The notes under the pieces: generated by a model
What the model was told of the DNA's origin: nothing
Database searches by the model: none
Seen by the model: the letters and a program-made list of their open reading frames with translations, nothing else
In this document: in pieces, positions 1 to 9,897 of the stretch
Numbering within the stretch: position 1 is the stretch's first letter
How the letters are laid out: the number at the start of each line of letters is the position of its first letter
Program-made: the position numbers and the translations under genes
Source: Candidatus Vecturithrix granuli
GTDB taxonomy: Bacteria; Moduliflexota; Moduliflexia; Moduliflexales; Moduliflexaceae
Reading direction: 5' to 3'
Assembly (NCBI GenBank): GCA_000739535.1
Contig: DF820464.1
Coordinates: 466,722-507,660 of the forward strand
DNA length: 40,939 nt

Positions 1-44
1 AGCGAAGTCGAAACGAGCCGCTCACTGTTCCCTTCGACTTCGCT
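1..44. repeat. Inverted repeat of the 'cgacttcgct' family, cut by the window edge
   Basis: AGCGAAGTCGAA at 1-12 is the exact reverse complement of 33-44, and the right copy continues into CAGGGAAC, which pairs with GTTCCC just before it. The same core reappears as an inverted pair at 20586-20630. It is a dispersed intergenic hairpin; no function can be assigned. The left side may extend beyond the window. Confidence 0.7.
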
Positions 45-155
45 CAGGGAACGCATCACTGACTATTTAACCACTACCGGATAATTTTGTAAAAATATGA
101 CAGCATCATCTGATAGTCAGTTTGTCCTTTTCTTTCAGGCTGATTCGAATTCCTG

Positions 156-184
156 TTGACAAGTGTAGTCGTTATTTTTATACT
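156..184 (+). promoter_or_regulatory. Sigma-70-type promoter for the alpha-2-macroglobulin gene
   Basis: TTGACA at 156-161, a 17-base spacer, and TATACT at 179-184 match the housekeeping consensus at 11 of 12 positions. It points at the gene starting at 375, leaving a leader of about 180 bases that contains the hairpin at 252-284. The rest of 1-374 shows no gene. Confidence 0.7.
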
Positions 185-251
185 GTATTGCAAATCTTAT
201 AAATTTTAGCTTTTTGCGGGATAGCATTATTCATAACAATTTGACACGACT

Positions 252-284
252 AAAAACCAGGTTTCTTGAAGAAAACTGGTTTTT
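252..284 (+). terminator. Terminator-like hairpin in the leader of the macroglobulin gene
   Basis: AAAAACCAG (252-260) pairs with CTGGTTTTT (276-284), and the inner TTTC/GAAA extends the stem. The 3' arm ends in five T, as in an intrinsic terminator. Because it lies between the promoter at 156-184 and the start codon at 375, it could act as an attenuator. It belongs to the same family as the hairpins at 6113-6145 and 14991-15022. Confidence 0.55.
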
Positions 285-374
285 GTGACAGGTATCAGGT
301 TAACGGTTCTGCATAATGCTGTAACGGGCTAATTTCATCACAGAAGCAGCTCTCATAAAGGAGGGTATCTCATT

Positions 375-3300
375 ATGAAAACAGGTTGGCTGAAATTTTT
401 CGTGCTGAGTAGTATCCTGCTCGTGGTCATCATCCAGAGCGCGCCGGCGACAGGTTATATGCAGCCGCCGACAGTGGCGGCATATACCTCGGGCGCTATT
501 TCTCGCGCCAGTAAGATTCAAATCGTATTTACCGAGAATGTGGTCACCCTGGAAAAAATCGGACAGGAAGTGGAAAAATCGCCCTTCACCTTTGAACCCG
601 AGATTGACGGCGCAGCAGTTTGGACATCGGCTTCCACTCTGGTCTTCATTCCCAAAGAAAAACTCTCACCGGGACAGGCATATAACGCAACCTTGCACTT
701 GAATGACATCATGGCGGTTGAACCGCCCCTTGATCCGTTTTTCTTTGAATTCACGGTCATCCAGCAAGCCTTTGACATCAATATTGACGGATTGCAAGCG
801 GTACATCAGGCGGATCTGAAATTATTGAAACTGACCGGAAAAGTGACCACGGCCGATACTGAAGAGGACGAGCATTTCCAGCATTTTCTCAGCGCACGCC
901 AGAATGATAAGCCGCTCGATATCCAATGGACTCATAGTAATAACAAGCGCGAACATGCCTTTGTCGTTAATGGCATTATCCGTGGACAAGGGTGGTCTTC
1001 TGTCATTCTGCAGTGGGATGGGTCGCACATCGGAGTGGAACAGAGCGATGACCGCTGGATCAGCGTTCCGCCCTCCAAAGGGCCGTTTGCTGTGCTGCAA
1101 GTCAAAGCCGTGAACCGCGACGAGCAGTATATTGAAGTCCGCTTTAACGATCCGGTCAAGAAAGATCAGGATTTGAACGGCCTGATTGACGTGGCCGGAA
1201 CAACAGGGCTGCGTTTCGCGCTTGAAGACAACATCGTACGCGTCTATAATCCAGTGCGTTGGCAGGCGCGCGTGCAATTGACCGTCCGCCCGGGCATTCG
1301 CAGCGATTTTGAGTATCGCCTTGAAAATGAGATGAGCACCGCGGTGGATTTCTCAGAAATCCTGCCGCAAGTGCGCTTTGTCGGCAAAGGTGTGATTTTG
1401 CCGACCACTCAAGGGCTAACCATCCCCGTCGAAACCATGAATCTCACCCATGTTCTCGTGGAAGCCATGCAACTGTATGAGACGAATATCCCGCAGTTTC
1501 TCCAGGTGAACGCTCTGGATGGGAATCAGGAGTTGACGCGCGTGGGTAAGGTGGTCTGGCGTAAAGTCGTAGATCTCGGTTTTACGCCTGAACAGAAGAA
1601 TCAATGGATTCGGCATGGTCTTGATTTGACGCCGCTAGTGCAAAACAATCCGGGCGGCATGTATCAGTTAACCCTGTCGTTCAAACGCCAGCACATTGTC
1701 TATTCCTGCCCTGAAAGCGAGGAAACCCTTGAAAACACGATGTACGAACTGGCGCAGGAAACCGGGGATTGGAACCTGGAAAACAGTTATTGGGACGCCT
1801 ATCAGGATAGTGAAGAGTTCGATTGGGATGATTGGTATGATAATCGCGAAAATCCCTGCCATCCTTCATTTTATCGGGAAAGATATTATTATTCTGATCA
1901 TACGGTTTCGGCGTCGCGTAACATTCTGGTCTCGGATATTGGCTTGATCGCCAAAACCGGGGGAGATAAACAGATCATTGTGGCGGCCACGGATTTGAAA
2001 ACGACCAAACCGTTAGCCGGAATCGAGGTGGCGGTCATGGATTATCAGCAGCAAATCCAAAGCATGGCCAAAACCGATGCCGATGGCATGGCGCTGCTGC
2101 GCTGCGAAGAGCCTCCATTCTTAATCGTGGCAAAACGCGGGGAACAGCGCGGCTACTTAAAATTAGAAGACGGCGCAGCCCTGTCGGTCAGCCATTTCGA
2201 CGTGCGCGGTCAGACCATTCAAAAAGGCCTGAATGGCTTCCTGTACGGAGAACGCGGCGTCTGGCGTCCGGGGGATACCATGTATCTGACCTTTATTCTG
2301 TTTGATAGTCTGCGCCAACTCCCCAAAGAGCATCCGGTCATTTTTGAATTGCTGAACCCGAAAGGCCAGCTTGTCAAAGTGCTGCGCAAGAAAGAAGGAC
2401 TGAATGGCTTTTATCCCTTTGAAGTCGCCACTGAACCGGACGCTCCGACCGGTAACTGGCTGGCGCGGGTCAGAGTCGGCGGCGCGACTTTTGAAAAAGT
2501 GCTGAAAGTGGCGACCGTGATGCCGAACCGTTTGAAACTCAAACTGGATTTCGGCGATCAACAGCAGATCGGCGCAGGCGAGAGCGTGACAGGCACGCTG
2601 GCCGCTGCCTGGCTGCACGGCGCAATTGCTAAATACCTGGACGCTGACATTGAACTGATGCTCTCCCAGGCCAGAACCTATTTTGCTGAATACCCGGAAT
2701 ATACCTTTGATGATCCGACCCGCCAATACGAACCGGAGAGCCAGAGGATTTTTGAAGGCACGCTTGATGAAAACGGTAATGCTGCCTTTAGTGCAAATAT
2801 CAATGCAGAGAATGTTTCGCCCGGTATGCTCTCTGCAAATTTCACGACCCGCGTGTTTGAACCGAGCGGCGCGTTTAGTATTGATCAATTCAGCCTGCCC
2901 TATCACCCGTATAACCAATATGTTGGTCTGCGTTTGCCTAAAGGAGATAAGCGCGGCATGCTGCTGACCGATACGCAGCACACCGCCCGCTTTGTGCTGC
3001 TCGATCGCCAGGCGCAGCCTGTACCGAGCGGACAGGTGGAGGTCAAGCTCTACAAGGTACAATGGCGTTGGTGGTGGGAAGAAGGCGCGAATTACGCCGA
3101 AGCCCCGTCGTTTGAACCTCTGAGTCAGGGCGTGGTGGACATTCATAATGGCGAAGGGGAGTGGTCGTTTCAGATCAAATACCCGGAATGGGGACGCTAC
3201 CTGGTTCGCGCCTGCGATCTCAACGGGGCGCACTGCACCGGCAAAACAGTGTATATTGATTGGCCGGGCTGGGCCGGACGTGCGTCAAAAGATATTCCCG

Positions 3301-6053
3301 GCGGAGCCACAGTGTTGAGTTTTGCGGCAGACAAAGATCGCTATGTGGTAGGCGAAAAGATTGTGCTCACAATTCCGACCGGGAAAGAAGGGCGCGGGCT
3401 GGTCAGCATCGAATCCGGCAGCAAAGTTGTGCATACCGCCTGGATTGAGCCTTCAGGCGCGGAAACCACACAATACGAATTTACGGCGACGCATGAGATG
3501 ACTCCGAATGTGTATGCGCATGTCACGCTCTTACAGCCGCATCTGCAAACCCAGAATGATTTACCGATTCGGATGTACGGGGTGATTCCGCTGCTGGTCG
3601 AAGACCCGGCCACGCGCCTGTCGCCGCAGCTTGAGACCCCGGAGCAGTTTATGCCGGAAACGACGGCGGAGATCAAGGTCAGTGAAGCCTCCGGCAGGCC
3701 CATGACTTATACGGTCGCCATTGTGGATGAGGGCTTGTTGGATTTGACGCGCTTTATCACGCCGGATCCCTGGAAACATTTTTATCAGCGCGTGGCTCTG
3801 GGCGTGAAAACCTGGGATGTCTATGATTTTGTGGCCGGAGCTTACAGCGGCGTGCTCGATAAATTACTGGCGATCGGCGGCGACGATGCTCTGCGCGGTA
3901 AAGGGCGCAAGAACGCCAATCGCTTTCCGCCGATGGTGCGCTTTATGGGGCCTTTTACGCTTGAAGCCGGGGCAGCCAATACGCATACGGTTGATATTCC
4001 GCAATACGTCGGTTCGGTGCGCGTGATGGTCGTGGCGGCGCAAGACGATGCGTTTGGTTCTGCTGAAAAAGCGGTGTTTGTGCGGAAGCCGTTGATGATT
4101 TTGGGCACGCTGCCGCGGGTGCTTGGCGTCCAGGAAACTGTAGAGATGCCGGTGTCGGTCTTTGCGATGGACCCGACGGTCAAAGATGTCGCGGTCACGG
4201 TGGCTGTCAACGGCCCGGTTTCAATTATCGGCGATGCGGAGAAACGCCTGAGTTTTTCTGATCCGGGTGATGATCTGATCACCTTTATCTTGAAGACGCC
4301 GCTGGAAACAGGCATTGCTAATGTCAAAATCAACGCTGTGAGCGGTTCTGAACGCATTACCCAAACCATTGAAATTGATGTGCGTATGCCCGGCGAGGCG
4401 ATGGTTGACGTCTATGGGGAGCAGCTTGCCCCGCAGGAAACCTGGCAGCAAAACCTGACGCTGCCCGGAATTAAAGGTACAAATGAGGTCACATTGGAAC
4501 TGTCGCGCATTCCACCACTGAATTTGGACAAACGGCTCAAATTCTTGATCCGCTATCCCTATGGCTGCGTGGAACAGACCACTTCGTCGGTATTCCCGCA
4601 ACTGTATCTGGATAAACTGTTAGAGCTTACGCCCGCGCGGCAGGACGATATTCAGCGTAACGTGCAGGCCGGAATCACTCGTTTGCAGCAATTCCAGACC
4701 ACCGAGGGCGGGTTTGCTTACTGGCCGGGCGAGAATAAGGGGGATGACTGGACCTCAAGTTATGTCGGCCATTTTCTGATAGAAGCTCGCAACGCCGGCT
4801 ATGCGCTGCCGCCGAATATTCTTGAACATTGGAGCGCGTACCAGCGCACCCAGGCGCAGCAATGGCAATCTCAGGCGGATCAGGGACAATCGGAATTGAA
4901 GCAAGCTTACCGGCTTTACACCCTTGCGCTGGCGGGCGCGCCTGAACTTGGAGCTATGAATCGGCTGCGCGAGATTGGGAATCTGGCGAATCCGGCGCGC
5001 TGGCGCTTAGCGGCCGCGTATCTGATAGCCGGACAGCCGGAGGCCGCGCAACAGTTGATCCTCAAAGCCACAACCACCGTGCCTGAATATCGAGAACTGG
5101 CCGGGACTTATGGTTCTAGCCTGCGCGATAAGGCCATGATTCTGGAAGCCCTGACGCTTTTGAAACAGGTGGAGCCGGCAAAACAGGTCGCGCAAGAAAT
5201 CGCCAGCGCATTAAACGCGCGTGATCGGTGGCTGAGCACGCAGGAAACCGCCTGCGCATTGATTGCTATGGCGCGCTATGCCGGCGTAACAGACCAGCAA
5301 AGCACGGATCCGGGACAATTCTCCTTTACCTGGAATGCTGAACCGCCGCAGACACTGAGACTGAGCGCTCCGATCCTTCAAATTCCTCTGACAGCCCTGG
5401 AAGTTGCGGATCAGGAAGCTCAGGCGGGTAAAGAGGAGGAAACGTCGGAAGATGAAACGGAAACTGGCATAGAAGACGTTGAGCCGGAAATGCCTGTGAA
5501 CACGCTTGAGGTGATCAACACAGGCGCGGTCATGGTATTTCCGCGTTTGATTGTCAGCGGCGTTCCGCGTCCGGGAACTGAAACGGCGGCCGAAAATGGC
5601 CTATCGCTTGCAGTCCAATACTTTGACCGGGATGGAGAGGCTCTTGACCCATCTATTGTGGAATGCCTGGAACAGGGCACGGATTTCAGCGTGCAAGTGA
5701 CTGTGACCAATACCGGTTACGCTGGAACCTATCAGGAGCTTGCGTTGACTCAGATCTTTCCATCAGGTTGGGAAATTCGCAACATGCGTCTTGATCCATC
5801 CGACCAAAAGGGAACGCCTGTACGCAGCGGGGCCGAATATAACTATCAGGATATCCGCGATGACCGTGTTTACACCTATTTCGATCTGAAACAAGGGGAG
5901 TCGAAAACTTTTACTGTCAAGCTGAACGCCAGTTATCTGGGCGAATTTTATCTGCCCATGATCACGGTCGAAGCCATGTACGACGCGATTATCAACGCCC
6001 GCGTGCCAGGACGCTGGATTTTGGTGCTGCAACCGGGCGAAATCCAGGGATGA
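375..6053 (+). CDS. Bacterial alpha-2-macroglobulin with intact thioester motif (YfhM/ECAM-like)
   Basis: A very large (1892 aa) secreted protease trap. Residues 1-27 form a signal peptide with a hydrophobic core and an Ala-x-Gly-type end; there is no lipobox cysteine, unlike E. coli YfhM, so it is probably soluble in the periplasm or anchored otherwise. The middle consists of repeated macroglobulin-type beta domains. The thioester motif GCVEQ is complete, with Cys1398 and Gln1401, followed by the alpha-helical thioester domain (about 1390-1660). An acidic linker rich in Glu and Asp lies near 1680-1700, before the last beta domain. In the family, cleavage of a bait region by an invading protease exposes the thioester, which traps the protease covalently. 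The start is set by AAAGGAGGG ten bases upstream. The gene is followed by pbpC, the classical partner that repairs peptidoglycan. The length exceeds the roughly 1650 residues of enterobacterial members. Confidence 0.93.
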   Translation: MKTGWLKFFVLSSILLVVIIQSAPATGYMQPPTVAAYTSGAISRASKIQIVFTENVVTLEKIGQEVEKSPFTFEPEIDGAAVWTSASTLVFIPKEKLSPGQAYNATLHLNDIMAVEPPLDPFFFEFTVIQQAFDINIDGLQAVHQADLKLLKLTGKVTTADTEEDEHFQHFLSARQNDKPLDIQWTHSNNKREHAFVVNGIIRGQGWSSVILQWDGSHIGVEQSDDRWISVPPSKGPFAVLQVKAVNRDEQYIEVRFNDPVKKDQDLNGLIDVAGTTGLRFALEDNIVRVYNPVRWQARVQLTVRPGIRSDFEYRLENEMSTAVDFSEILPQVRFVGKGVILPTTQGLTIPVETMNLTHVLVEAMQLYETNIPQFLQVNALDGNQELTRVGKVVWRKVVDLGFTPEQKNQWIRHGLDLTPLVQNNPGGMYQLTLSFKRQHIVYSCPESEETLENTMYELAQETGDWNLENSYWDAYQDSEEFDWDDWYDNRENPCHPSFYRERYYYSDHTVSASRNILVSDIGLIAKTGGDKQIIVAATDLKTTKPLAGIEVAVMDYQQQIQSMAKTDADGMALLRCEEPPFLIVAKRGEQRGYLKLEDGAALSVSHFDVRGQTIQKGLNGFLYGERGVWRPGDTMYLTFILFDSLRQLPKEHPVIFELLNPKGQLVKVLRKKEGLNGFYPFEVATEPDAPTGNWLARVRVGGATFEKVLKVATVMPNRLKLKLDFGDQQQIGAGESVTGTLAAAWLHGAIAKYLDADIELMLSQARTYFAEYPEYTFDDPTRQYEPESQRIFEGTLDENGNAAFSANINAENVSPGMLSANFTTRVFEPSGAFSIDQFSLPYHPYNQYVGLRLPKGDKRGMLLTDTQHTARFVLLDRQAQPVPSGQVEVKLYKVQWRWWWEEGANYAEAPSFEPLSQGVVDIHNGEGEWSFQIKYPEWGRYLVRACDLNGAHCTGKTVYIDWPGWAGRASKDIPGGATVLSFAADKDRYVVGEKIVLTIPTGKEGRGLVSIESGSKVVHTAWIEPSGAETTQYEFTATHEMTPNVYAHVTLLQPHLQTQNDLPIRMYGVIPLLVEDPATRLSPQLETPEQFMPETTAEIKVSEASGRPMTYTVAIVDEGLLDLTRFITPDPWKHFYQRVALGVKTWDVYDFVAGAYSGVLDKLLAIGGDDALRGKGRKNANRFPPMVRFMGPFTLEAGAANTHTVDIPQYVGSVRVMVVAAQDDAFGSAEKAVFVRKPLMILGTLPRVLGVQETVEMPVSVFAMDPTVKDVAVTVAVNGPVSIIGDAEKRLSFSDPGDDLITFILKTPLETGIANVKINAVSGSERITQTIEIDVRMPGEAMVDVYGEQLAPQETWQQNLTLPGIKGTNEVTLELSRIPPLNLDKRLKFLIRYPYGCVEQTTSSVFPQLYLDKLLELTPARQDDIQRNVQAGITRLQQFQTTEGGFAYWPGENKGDDWTSSYVGHFLIEARNAGYALPPNILEHWSAYQRTQAQQWQSQADQGQSELKQAYRLYTLALAGAPELGAMNRLREIGNLANPARWRLAAAYLIAGQPEAAQQLILKATTTVPEYRELAGTYGSSLRDKAMILEALTLLKQVEPAKQVAQEIASALNARDRWLSTQETACALIAMARYAGVTDQQSTDPGQFSFTWNAEPPQTLRLSAPILQIPLTALEVADQEAQAGKEEETSEDETETGIEDVEPEMPVNTLEVINTGAVMVFPRLIVSGVPRPGTETAAENGLSLAVQYFDRDGEALDPSIVECLEQGTDFSVQVTVTNTGYAGTYQELALTQIFPSGWEIRNMRLDPSDQKGTPVRSGAEYNYQDIRDDRVYTYFDLKQGESKTFTVKLNASYLGEFYLPMITVEAMYDAIINARVPGRWILVLQPGEIQG

Positions 6054-6077
6054 CGCCCGCGCCAGATGAAAATCAGG

Positions 6078-6110
6078 CTCGTAGTAGCCGCTTCAGCGGC
6101 GTTCCTGTAG
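6078..6110 (+). repeat. Copy of the 'gtagtcgccgcttcagcg' dispersed repeat
   Basis: CGTAGTAGCCGCTTCAGCGG resembles one arm of the perfect-looking inverted repeat at 32003-32055. The internal GCCGCTTCAGCGGC is itself a small hairpin. It lies between the macroglobulin gene and pbpC. Confidence 0.5.
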
Positions 6111-6112
6111 GA

Positions 6113-6145
6113 AAAAACCGGGTTTTTTGAAAAAACCCGGTTTTT
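6113..6145. terminator. Perfect terminator-like hairpin abutting the pbpC start codon
   Basis: Sixteen bases at 6113-6128 (AAAAACCGGGTTTTTT) are the exact reverse complement of 6130-6145, and the 3' arm ends in TTTTT. The ATG of pbpC begins at 6150, only four bases later. If transcribed from the upstream gene, the hairpin would act as an intrinsic terminator or would cover the region where a ribosome binding site should be. Confidence 0.75.
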
Positions 6146-6149
6146 ACGT

Positions 6150-8555
6150 ATGTGGATTGTAAAGAAAAAATATTGGCTTTATTTCGGACTCATTGGAATT
6201 GCCCTGCTTTTCTGCGTTTTGGGAGGAATTTTTTGGCATATTTCTCTACCCGCGCTTTTGTTTGACGAGCCGATTTCCACTGTCATTTTAGACCGCGAGG
6301 GCAAGCTGTTAGGCGCATCAATCGCGGCAGATGAACAATGGCGTTTTCCGCCAAATATGCAGATTCCTGATAAATTACGGAAAGCGGTGCTGTGTTACGA
6401 AGACAAACGCTTTTTTTTGCATCCGGGTGTTGATCCGTTAGCGGTGCTGCGGGCCTTCTGGCAGAATCTGTGCGCCGGACGGGTGGTCAGCGGCGCGAGT
6501 ACGCTGACCATGCAGGTCATTCGTCTGGCGCGGCATGGACAGCCGCGCACCTTCAAAGAAAAACTCTTTGAGGCTGTACTGGCCTGCAAATTGGAATGGA
6601 CGCTCAGTAAACAGGAGATTTTGTCCTTGTATCTGTCGTATGCGCCCTTTGGCGGTAATGTGGTGGGAGTTGAAGCCGCCTCATGGCGATATTTCGGGCG
6701 TTCGCCGGAACAATTGACCTGGGCTGAGAGCGCAATGCTGGCAGTGCTGCCGAACAGCCCGGCTCTGATTCATCCGGGACGTAACCGGGACGCGCTGCTG
6801 CAAAAGCGAAATGGCTTATTAGACCGTTTGCAGCGCGAAGGACGGCTTGACGCACTCTCCTGCGACCTGGCAAAACAGGAGACTCTGCCGCCCGCGCCAT
6901 ACCCTATTCCTCTGCTTGCGCCGCACTTATTAGCGCGGGTACGAGCGAAATCGAACGTTCCGACAGCCAGTATTCAGGAGCTTTTGCAGGGCAGAGCCAG
7001 AATTCGGACAACGCTTACCAAAGAACTTCAGATGCGCGCCAGCGAGGTGTTGCAGCGTCACCAAAAGACTCTGGCCGGAAACGGCATTCATAACGCCGCC
7101 GCCTTGATCGTCGAAGTGCAAACCGGGGACGTTGCTGTTTACATTGGCAACACCGGCGCGTTTGAACAGCATGAGCATGGCAATCAGGTGGATATTATCC
7201 CCGCGCCGCGCAGCACCGGCAGCATTTTAAAACCTTTCTTGTTTGCCGCCATGCTGCAAGCCGGCGAGTTACTGCCTTCGCAGCTTATCCCTGATATTCC
7301 CACGCGCATCGGCAGCTTTGCGCCGCAGAATTATTCCCGATCTTACCAGGGAGCGGTCACGGCGTACATGGCCCTGGCGCAATCGTTGAACGTCCCGGCC
7401 GTGCGCCTGTTGCGTTCCTATAGCGTGGATCGCTTTCAGGCCGCGTTGAAATCCTTTGGGATGACCACGTTATCTCGTCCGGCCCAGGAATATGGCCTGA
7501 CCCTGATTCTCGGCGGCGCGGAAGCCTCGCTCTGGGATCTCACCGGCATCTACGCCAGCATGGCGCGTTGTCTGAACAATTATCGCAGCGATCATCCTGA
7601 TATAGCGGCGTTTTTTCCCCCCCATTATCTTCCGGCAGCCGCTAATTCCCCGGTTACACGCCAGAATCCGCTTAATGCGCCGGCGATTTGGTTCACCTTT
7701 CAGGCCATGTTGGACGTGCTTCGTCCAGATCTGGAAGGCGCATGGGAGCTTTTCAGTTCGTCGCGCAGAATTGCCTGGAAAACCGGCACCAGCTATGGCT
7801 ACCGCGACGCCTGGGCCATAGGCGTGACGCCGCGCTACGCGGTCGGGGTCTGGGTGGGCAACGCGGACGGTGAAGGACGAGCGGGATTGACCGGACTTGA
7901 GGCGGCCGCGCCGATTCTGTTCGATCTATATGATTTACTTGACGGTTATGAGTGGTTTACGCCGCCGGAGGCGGATCTGGTTGAAATCGAAGTCTGCTCC
8001 CACAGCGGCTATCGCGCCGGACCCTATTGTCAGCAGACCCGCAGCATTCGCGCGCCCCGCGCCGGGTTGCAGACCCGCTCCTGCCCGTATTGCCAGCTTA
8101 TTCACACGGACGCTGCGCAGACCTGGCGTGTGCATAGCGGCTGCGAACGGATTGCGGCAATGCACACAATTTCATGGTTTGTGCTGCCGCCGGCCATGGA
8201 ATGGTTTTATAAACAGCGCCAGCCCGGATACCTGCCACTGCCGCCGTATCGCAGCGATTGTCTGGAATCCGGGGCGAGCGCAGAAACCAGCGTGATGACC
8301 CTGATTTCGCCAGATCAGGCCGCCCACGTCTATGTGCCGCTTGAATTAAGCGGCCAGCGCGGACGCATCGTTTTCGAAGTCGCCCATCGCCAACCGCCGA
8401 CAACGATTTACTGGCACCTGGATCAGGAATATCTCGGAGAAACCAAAGATCTGCACCAGATGGCCTTAGCGCCTGCGCCGGGCAAGCACACGCTGACCCT
8501 CATTGATGAAAACGGCGAGTTCCTGGAACGCCCATTTACAGTTTTGTCCCGTTAA
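6150..8555 (+). CDS. pbpC: Penicillin-binding protein 1C (transglycosylase/transpeptidase)
   Basis: An 801-aa bifunctional peptidoglycan synthase of the PbpC class. A short cytoplasmic tail and one membrane helix (about 9-30) are followed by the GT51 glycosyltransferase domain (about 50-230), with the EDKRFFLHPGVD motif containing the catalytic Glu. The transpeptidase domain follows (about 300-600): SILK with nucleophile Ser358 and Lys361, SLN at 412-414, and KTG at 544-546. A C-terminal BiPBP_C-type beta domain carrying a cysteine-rich linker (about 610-660) completes the family architecture. Substrates are lipid II and stem peptides at the outer face of the inner membrane. Pairing with alpha-2-macroglobulin is the well-known yfhM-pbpC arrangement. 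No Shine-Dalgarno sequence precedes the ATG; a perfect hairpin ends four bases before it. Confidence 0.95.
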   Translation: MWIVKKKYWLYFGLIGIALLFCVLGGIFWHISLPALLFDEPISTVILDREGKLLGASIAADEQWRFPPNMQIPDKLRKAVLCYEDKRFFLHPGVDPLAVLRAFWQNLCAGRVVSGASTLTMQVIRLARHGQPRTFKEKLFEAVLACKLEWTLSKQEILSLYLSYAPFGGNVVGVEAASWRYFGRSPEQLTWAESAMLAVLPNSPALIHPGRNRDALLQKRNGLLDRLQREGRLDALSCDLAKQETLPPAPYPIPLLAPHLLARVRAKSNVPTASIQELLQGRARIRTTLTKELQMRASEVLQRHQKTLAGNGIHNAAALIVEVQTGDVAVYIGNTGAFEQHEHGNQVDIIPAPRSTGSILKPFLFAAMLQAGELLPSQLIPDIPTRIGSFAPQNYSRSYQGAVTAYMALAQSLNVPAVRLLRSYSVDRFQAALKSFGMTTLSRPAQEYGLTLILGGAEASLWDLTGIYASMARCLNNYRSDHPDIAAFFPPHYLPAAANSPVTRQNPLNAPAIWFTFQAMLDVLRPDLEGAWELFSSSRRIAWKTGTSYGYRDAWAIGVTPRYAVGVWVGNADGEGRAGLTGLEAAAPILFDLYDLLDGYEWFTPPEADLVEIEVCSHSGYRAGPYCQQTRSIRAPRAGLQTRSCPYCQLIHTDAAQTWRVHSGCERIAAMHTISWFVLPPAMEWFYKQRQPGYLPLPPYRSDCLESGASAETSVMTLISPDQAAHVYVPLELSGQRGRIVFEVAHRQPPTTIYWHLDQEYLGETKDLHQMALAPAPGKHTLTLIDENGEFLERPFTVLSR

Positions 8556-8602
8556 CACGTCATGGTGACAGGAGTGGCAAAGCTTGTCTTTACCATCTGA
8601 TT

Positions 8603-9889
8603 TTACTTCCTGAACCGGATCGGAACATACGCCGGAAGATATTTCTCGACTAACCGAACGTTCAACCGCGCAAATCGTTGTAAGCCGTTTTCCAATCGGA
8701 TTTCAGGCCAACCTTGCCCGATTAACGGCTCGGCATAGCGCACAAAATCATCAGTCACGTCCAACCCGTCTGGTGTAATCCAGGGCGACGGCAAATGTCG
8801 GGCGGAATTCGCCACTACGTCCAGCGGTACGTGATCGAAATAGGCTTGATACGAGTCGCCCGGTTTCCGCAAAATCGTCGCCATCCAGCCGGTGCCCTGG
8901 TTGATAGCGATGTCAATGGCGTGTTGTCCGACATCATAAGCCTCCTGAATATCTACAGTGGAGGCAAAGATCGAGGTTGAGCGTTGAATCACGCCGGGCA
9001 ACTGTCCGGTAGCCTGGCCGCGGGCTTTGAGTCCCACACTATTCAAATAATTCGTCACGATCTGCGCCACCGTGTTCTGACTCGCGCCGTATTCAATGTG
9101 ACCAAAGCCGTCGCGGGCTTCCCCCAGGCTGCCCACGTCAAACCCTTCGCTCACCACGACGATGCACCGTCCGCTTTTGAGCAATTGCCGGTTGACATTT
9201 TCCGCCAGACTTTCCAGGGTATGGTGGGATTCTGCCAGATAAATCTGTAACGGCATCTCACGTTTTGGATCGGCTAACCGCGCCGCCGCCGGAATGTAGC
9301 CGGATTTTCTGCCCATCGCCTGCAACACCGACACTGGTTCTGACACGCACATGCCTCGGTTTTCTTCCTCAATGTTTTGGATCAGATACGCCCAATACCG
9401 GGCGGCGCTGCCATAGCCCGGCGTGTGATCAATAATAGTAAATTCCTCGTCACCGAGGTCGTTATCTATCGTTTTTGGGATACCAGTTACGATTAGCTCC
9501 AGTCCTTTTTCTTTCGCTAGACGGGAGACTTTATGCGCCGTATCCATCGAATCGTTGCCGCCAATATAAAAGAAATAGCCGACTTGATGCGCACGCATCA
9601 CGTCAATAATCCGGGCGTAATCCTCAATTTGCTCATCTTTGAGTTTATACCGGCACGTGCCAATTGCACCTGCCGCCGGAGTATAGCGCAGCAGTCCAAT
9701 TTCATGGCGAGGCTGCTGCGTCAGATCGATCAATTCTTCCAGCAAAACGCCTTCAATCCCATGCCATCCGGCAAAAATTTTGCCAAAATGATCGGGGTAT
9801 GCCAGGCAGCCGTCAATCACGCCCTGTAGCGAGGCATTAATCACCGGCGATGGTCCTCCGGATTGGGCAACAATCACATTTTTGTTCAT
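8603..9889 (-). CDS. 6-phosphofructokinase, pyrophosphate-type active site
   Basis: A 428-aa PfkA-superfamily enzyme converting fructose 6-phosphate to the 1,6-bisphosphate. The N-terminal GGPSPVIN loop (11-18), YIGGNDS (108-114) and PKTIDND (138-144) are the active-site motifs. In ATP-dependent enzymes the second and third would read GGDG and PGTIDND. The Asp after GGN and the Lys in PKTIDND are the residues that mark pyrophosphate dependence. The first Asp of the usual GGDD is Asn here. The conserved fold begins at the ATG at 9889, so the open frame further upstream, which runs into a palindromic repeat, is not coding. It is the third gene of a leftward group after the aminotransferase and oxidoreductase, separated from them by a 299-base repeat-filled gap, and may be transcribed separately. 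The phosphoryl donor is inferred from residues only. Confidence 0.9.
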   Translation of the reverse strand: MNKNVIVAQSGGPSPVINASLQGVIDGCLAYPDHFGKIFAGWHGIEGVLLEELIDLTQQPRHEIGLLRYTPAAGAIGTCRYKLKDEQIEDYARIIDVMRAHQVGYFFYIGGNDSMDTAHKVSRLAKEKGLELIVTGIPKTIDNDLGDEEFTIIDHTPGYGSAARYWAYLIQNIEEENRGMCVSEPVSVLQAMGRKSGYIPAAARLADPKREMPLQIYLAESHHTLESLAENVNRQLLKSGRCIVVVSEGFDVGSLGEARDGFGHIEYGASQNTVAQIVTNYLNSVGLKARGQATGQLPGVIQRSTSIFASTVDIQEAYDVGQHAIDIAINQGTGWMATILRKPGDSYQAYFDHVPLDVVANSARHLPSPWITPDGLDVTDDFVRYAEPLIGQGWPEIRLENGLQRFARLNVRLVEKYLPAYVPIRFRK

Positions 9890-9897
9890 GAGGTTCA

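Noticed and set aside
2163-3233. 356-codon open frame on the minus strand inside the macroglobulin gene
   Set aside because: It is antisense to a strongly supported coding region, has no ribosome binding site and no family features.
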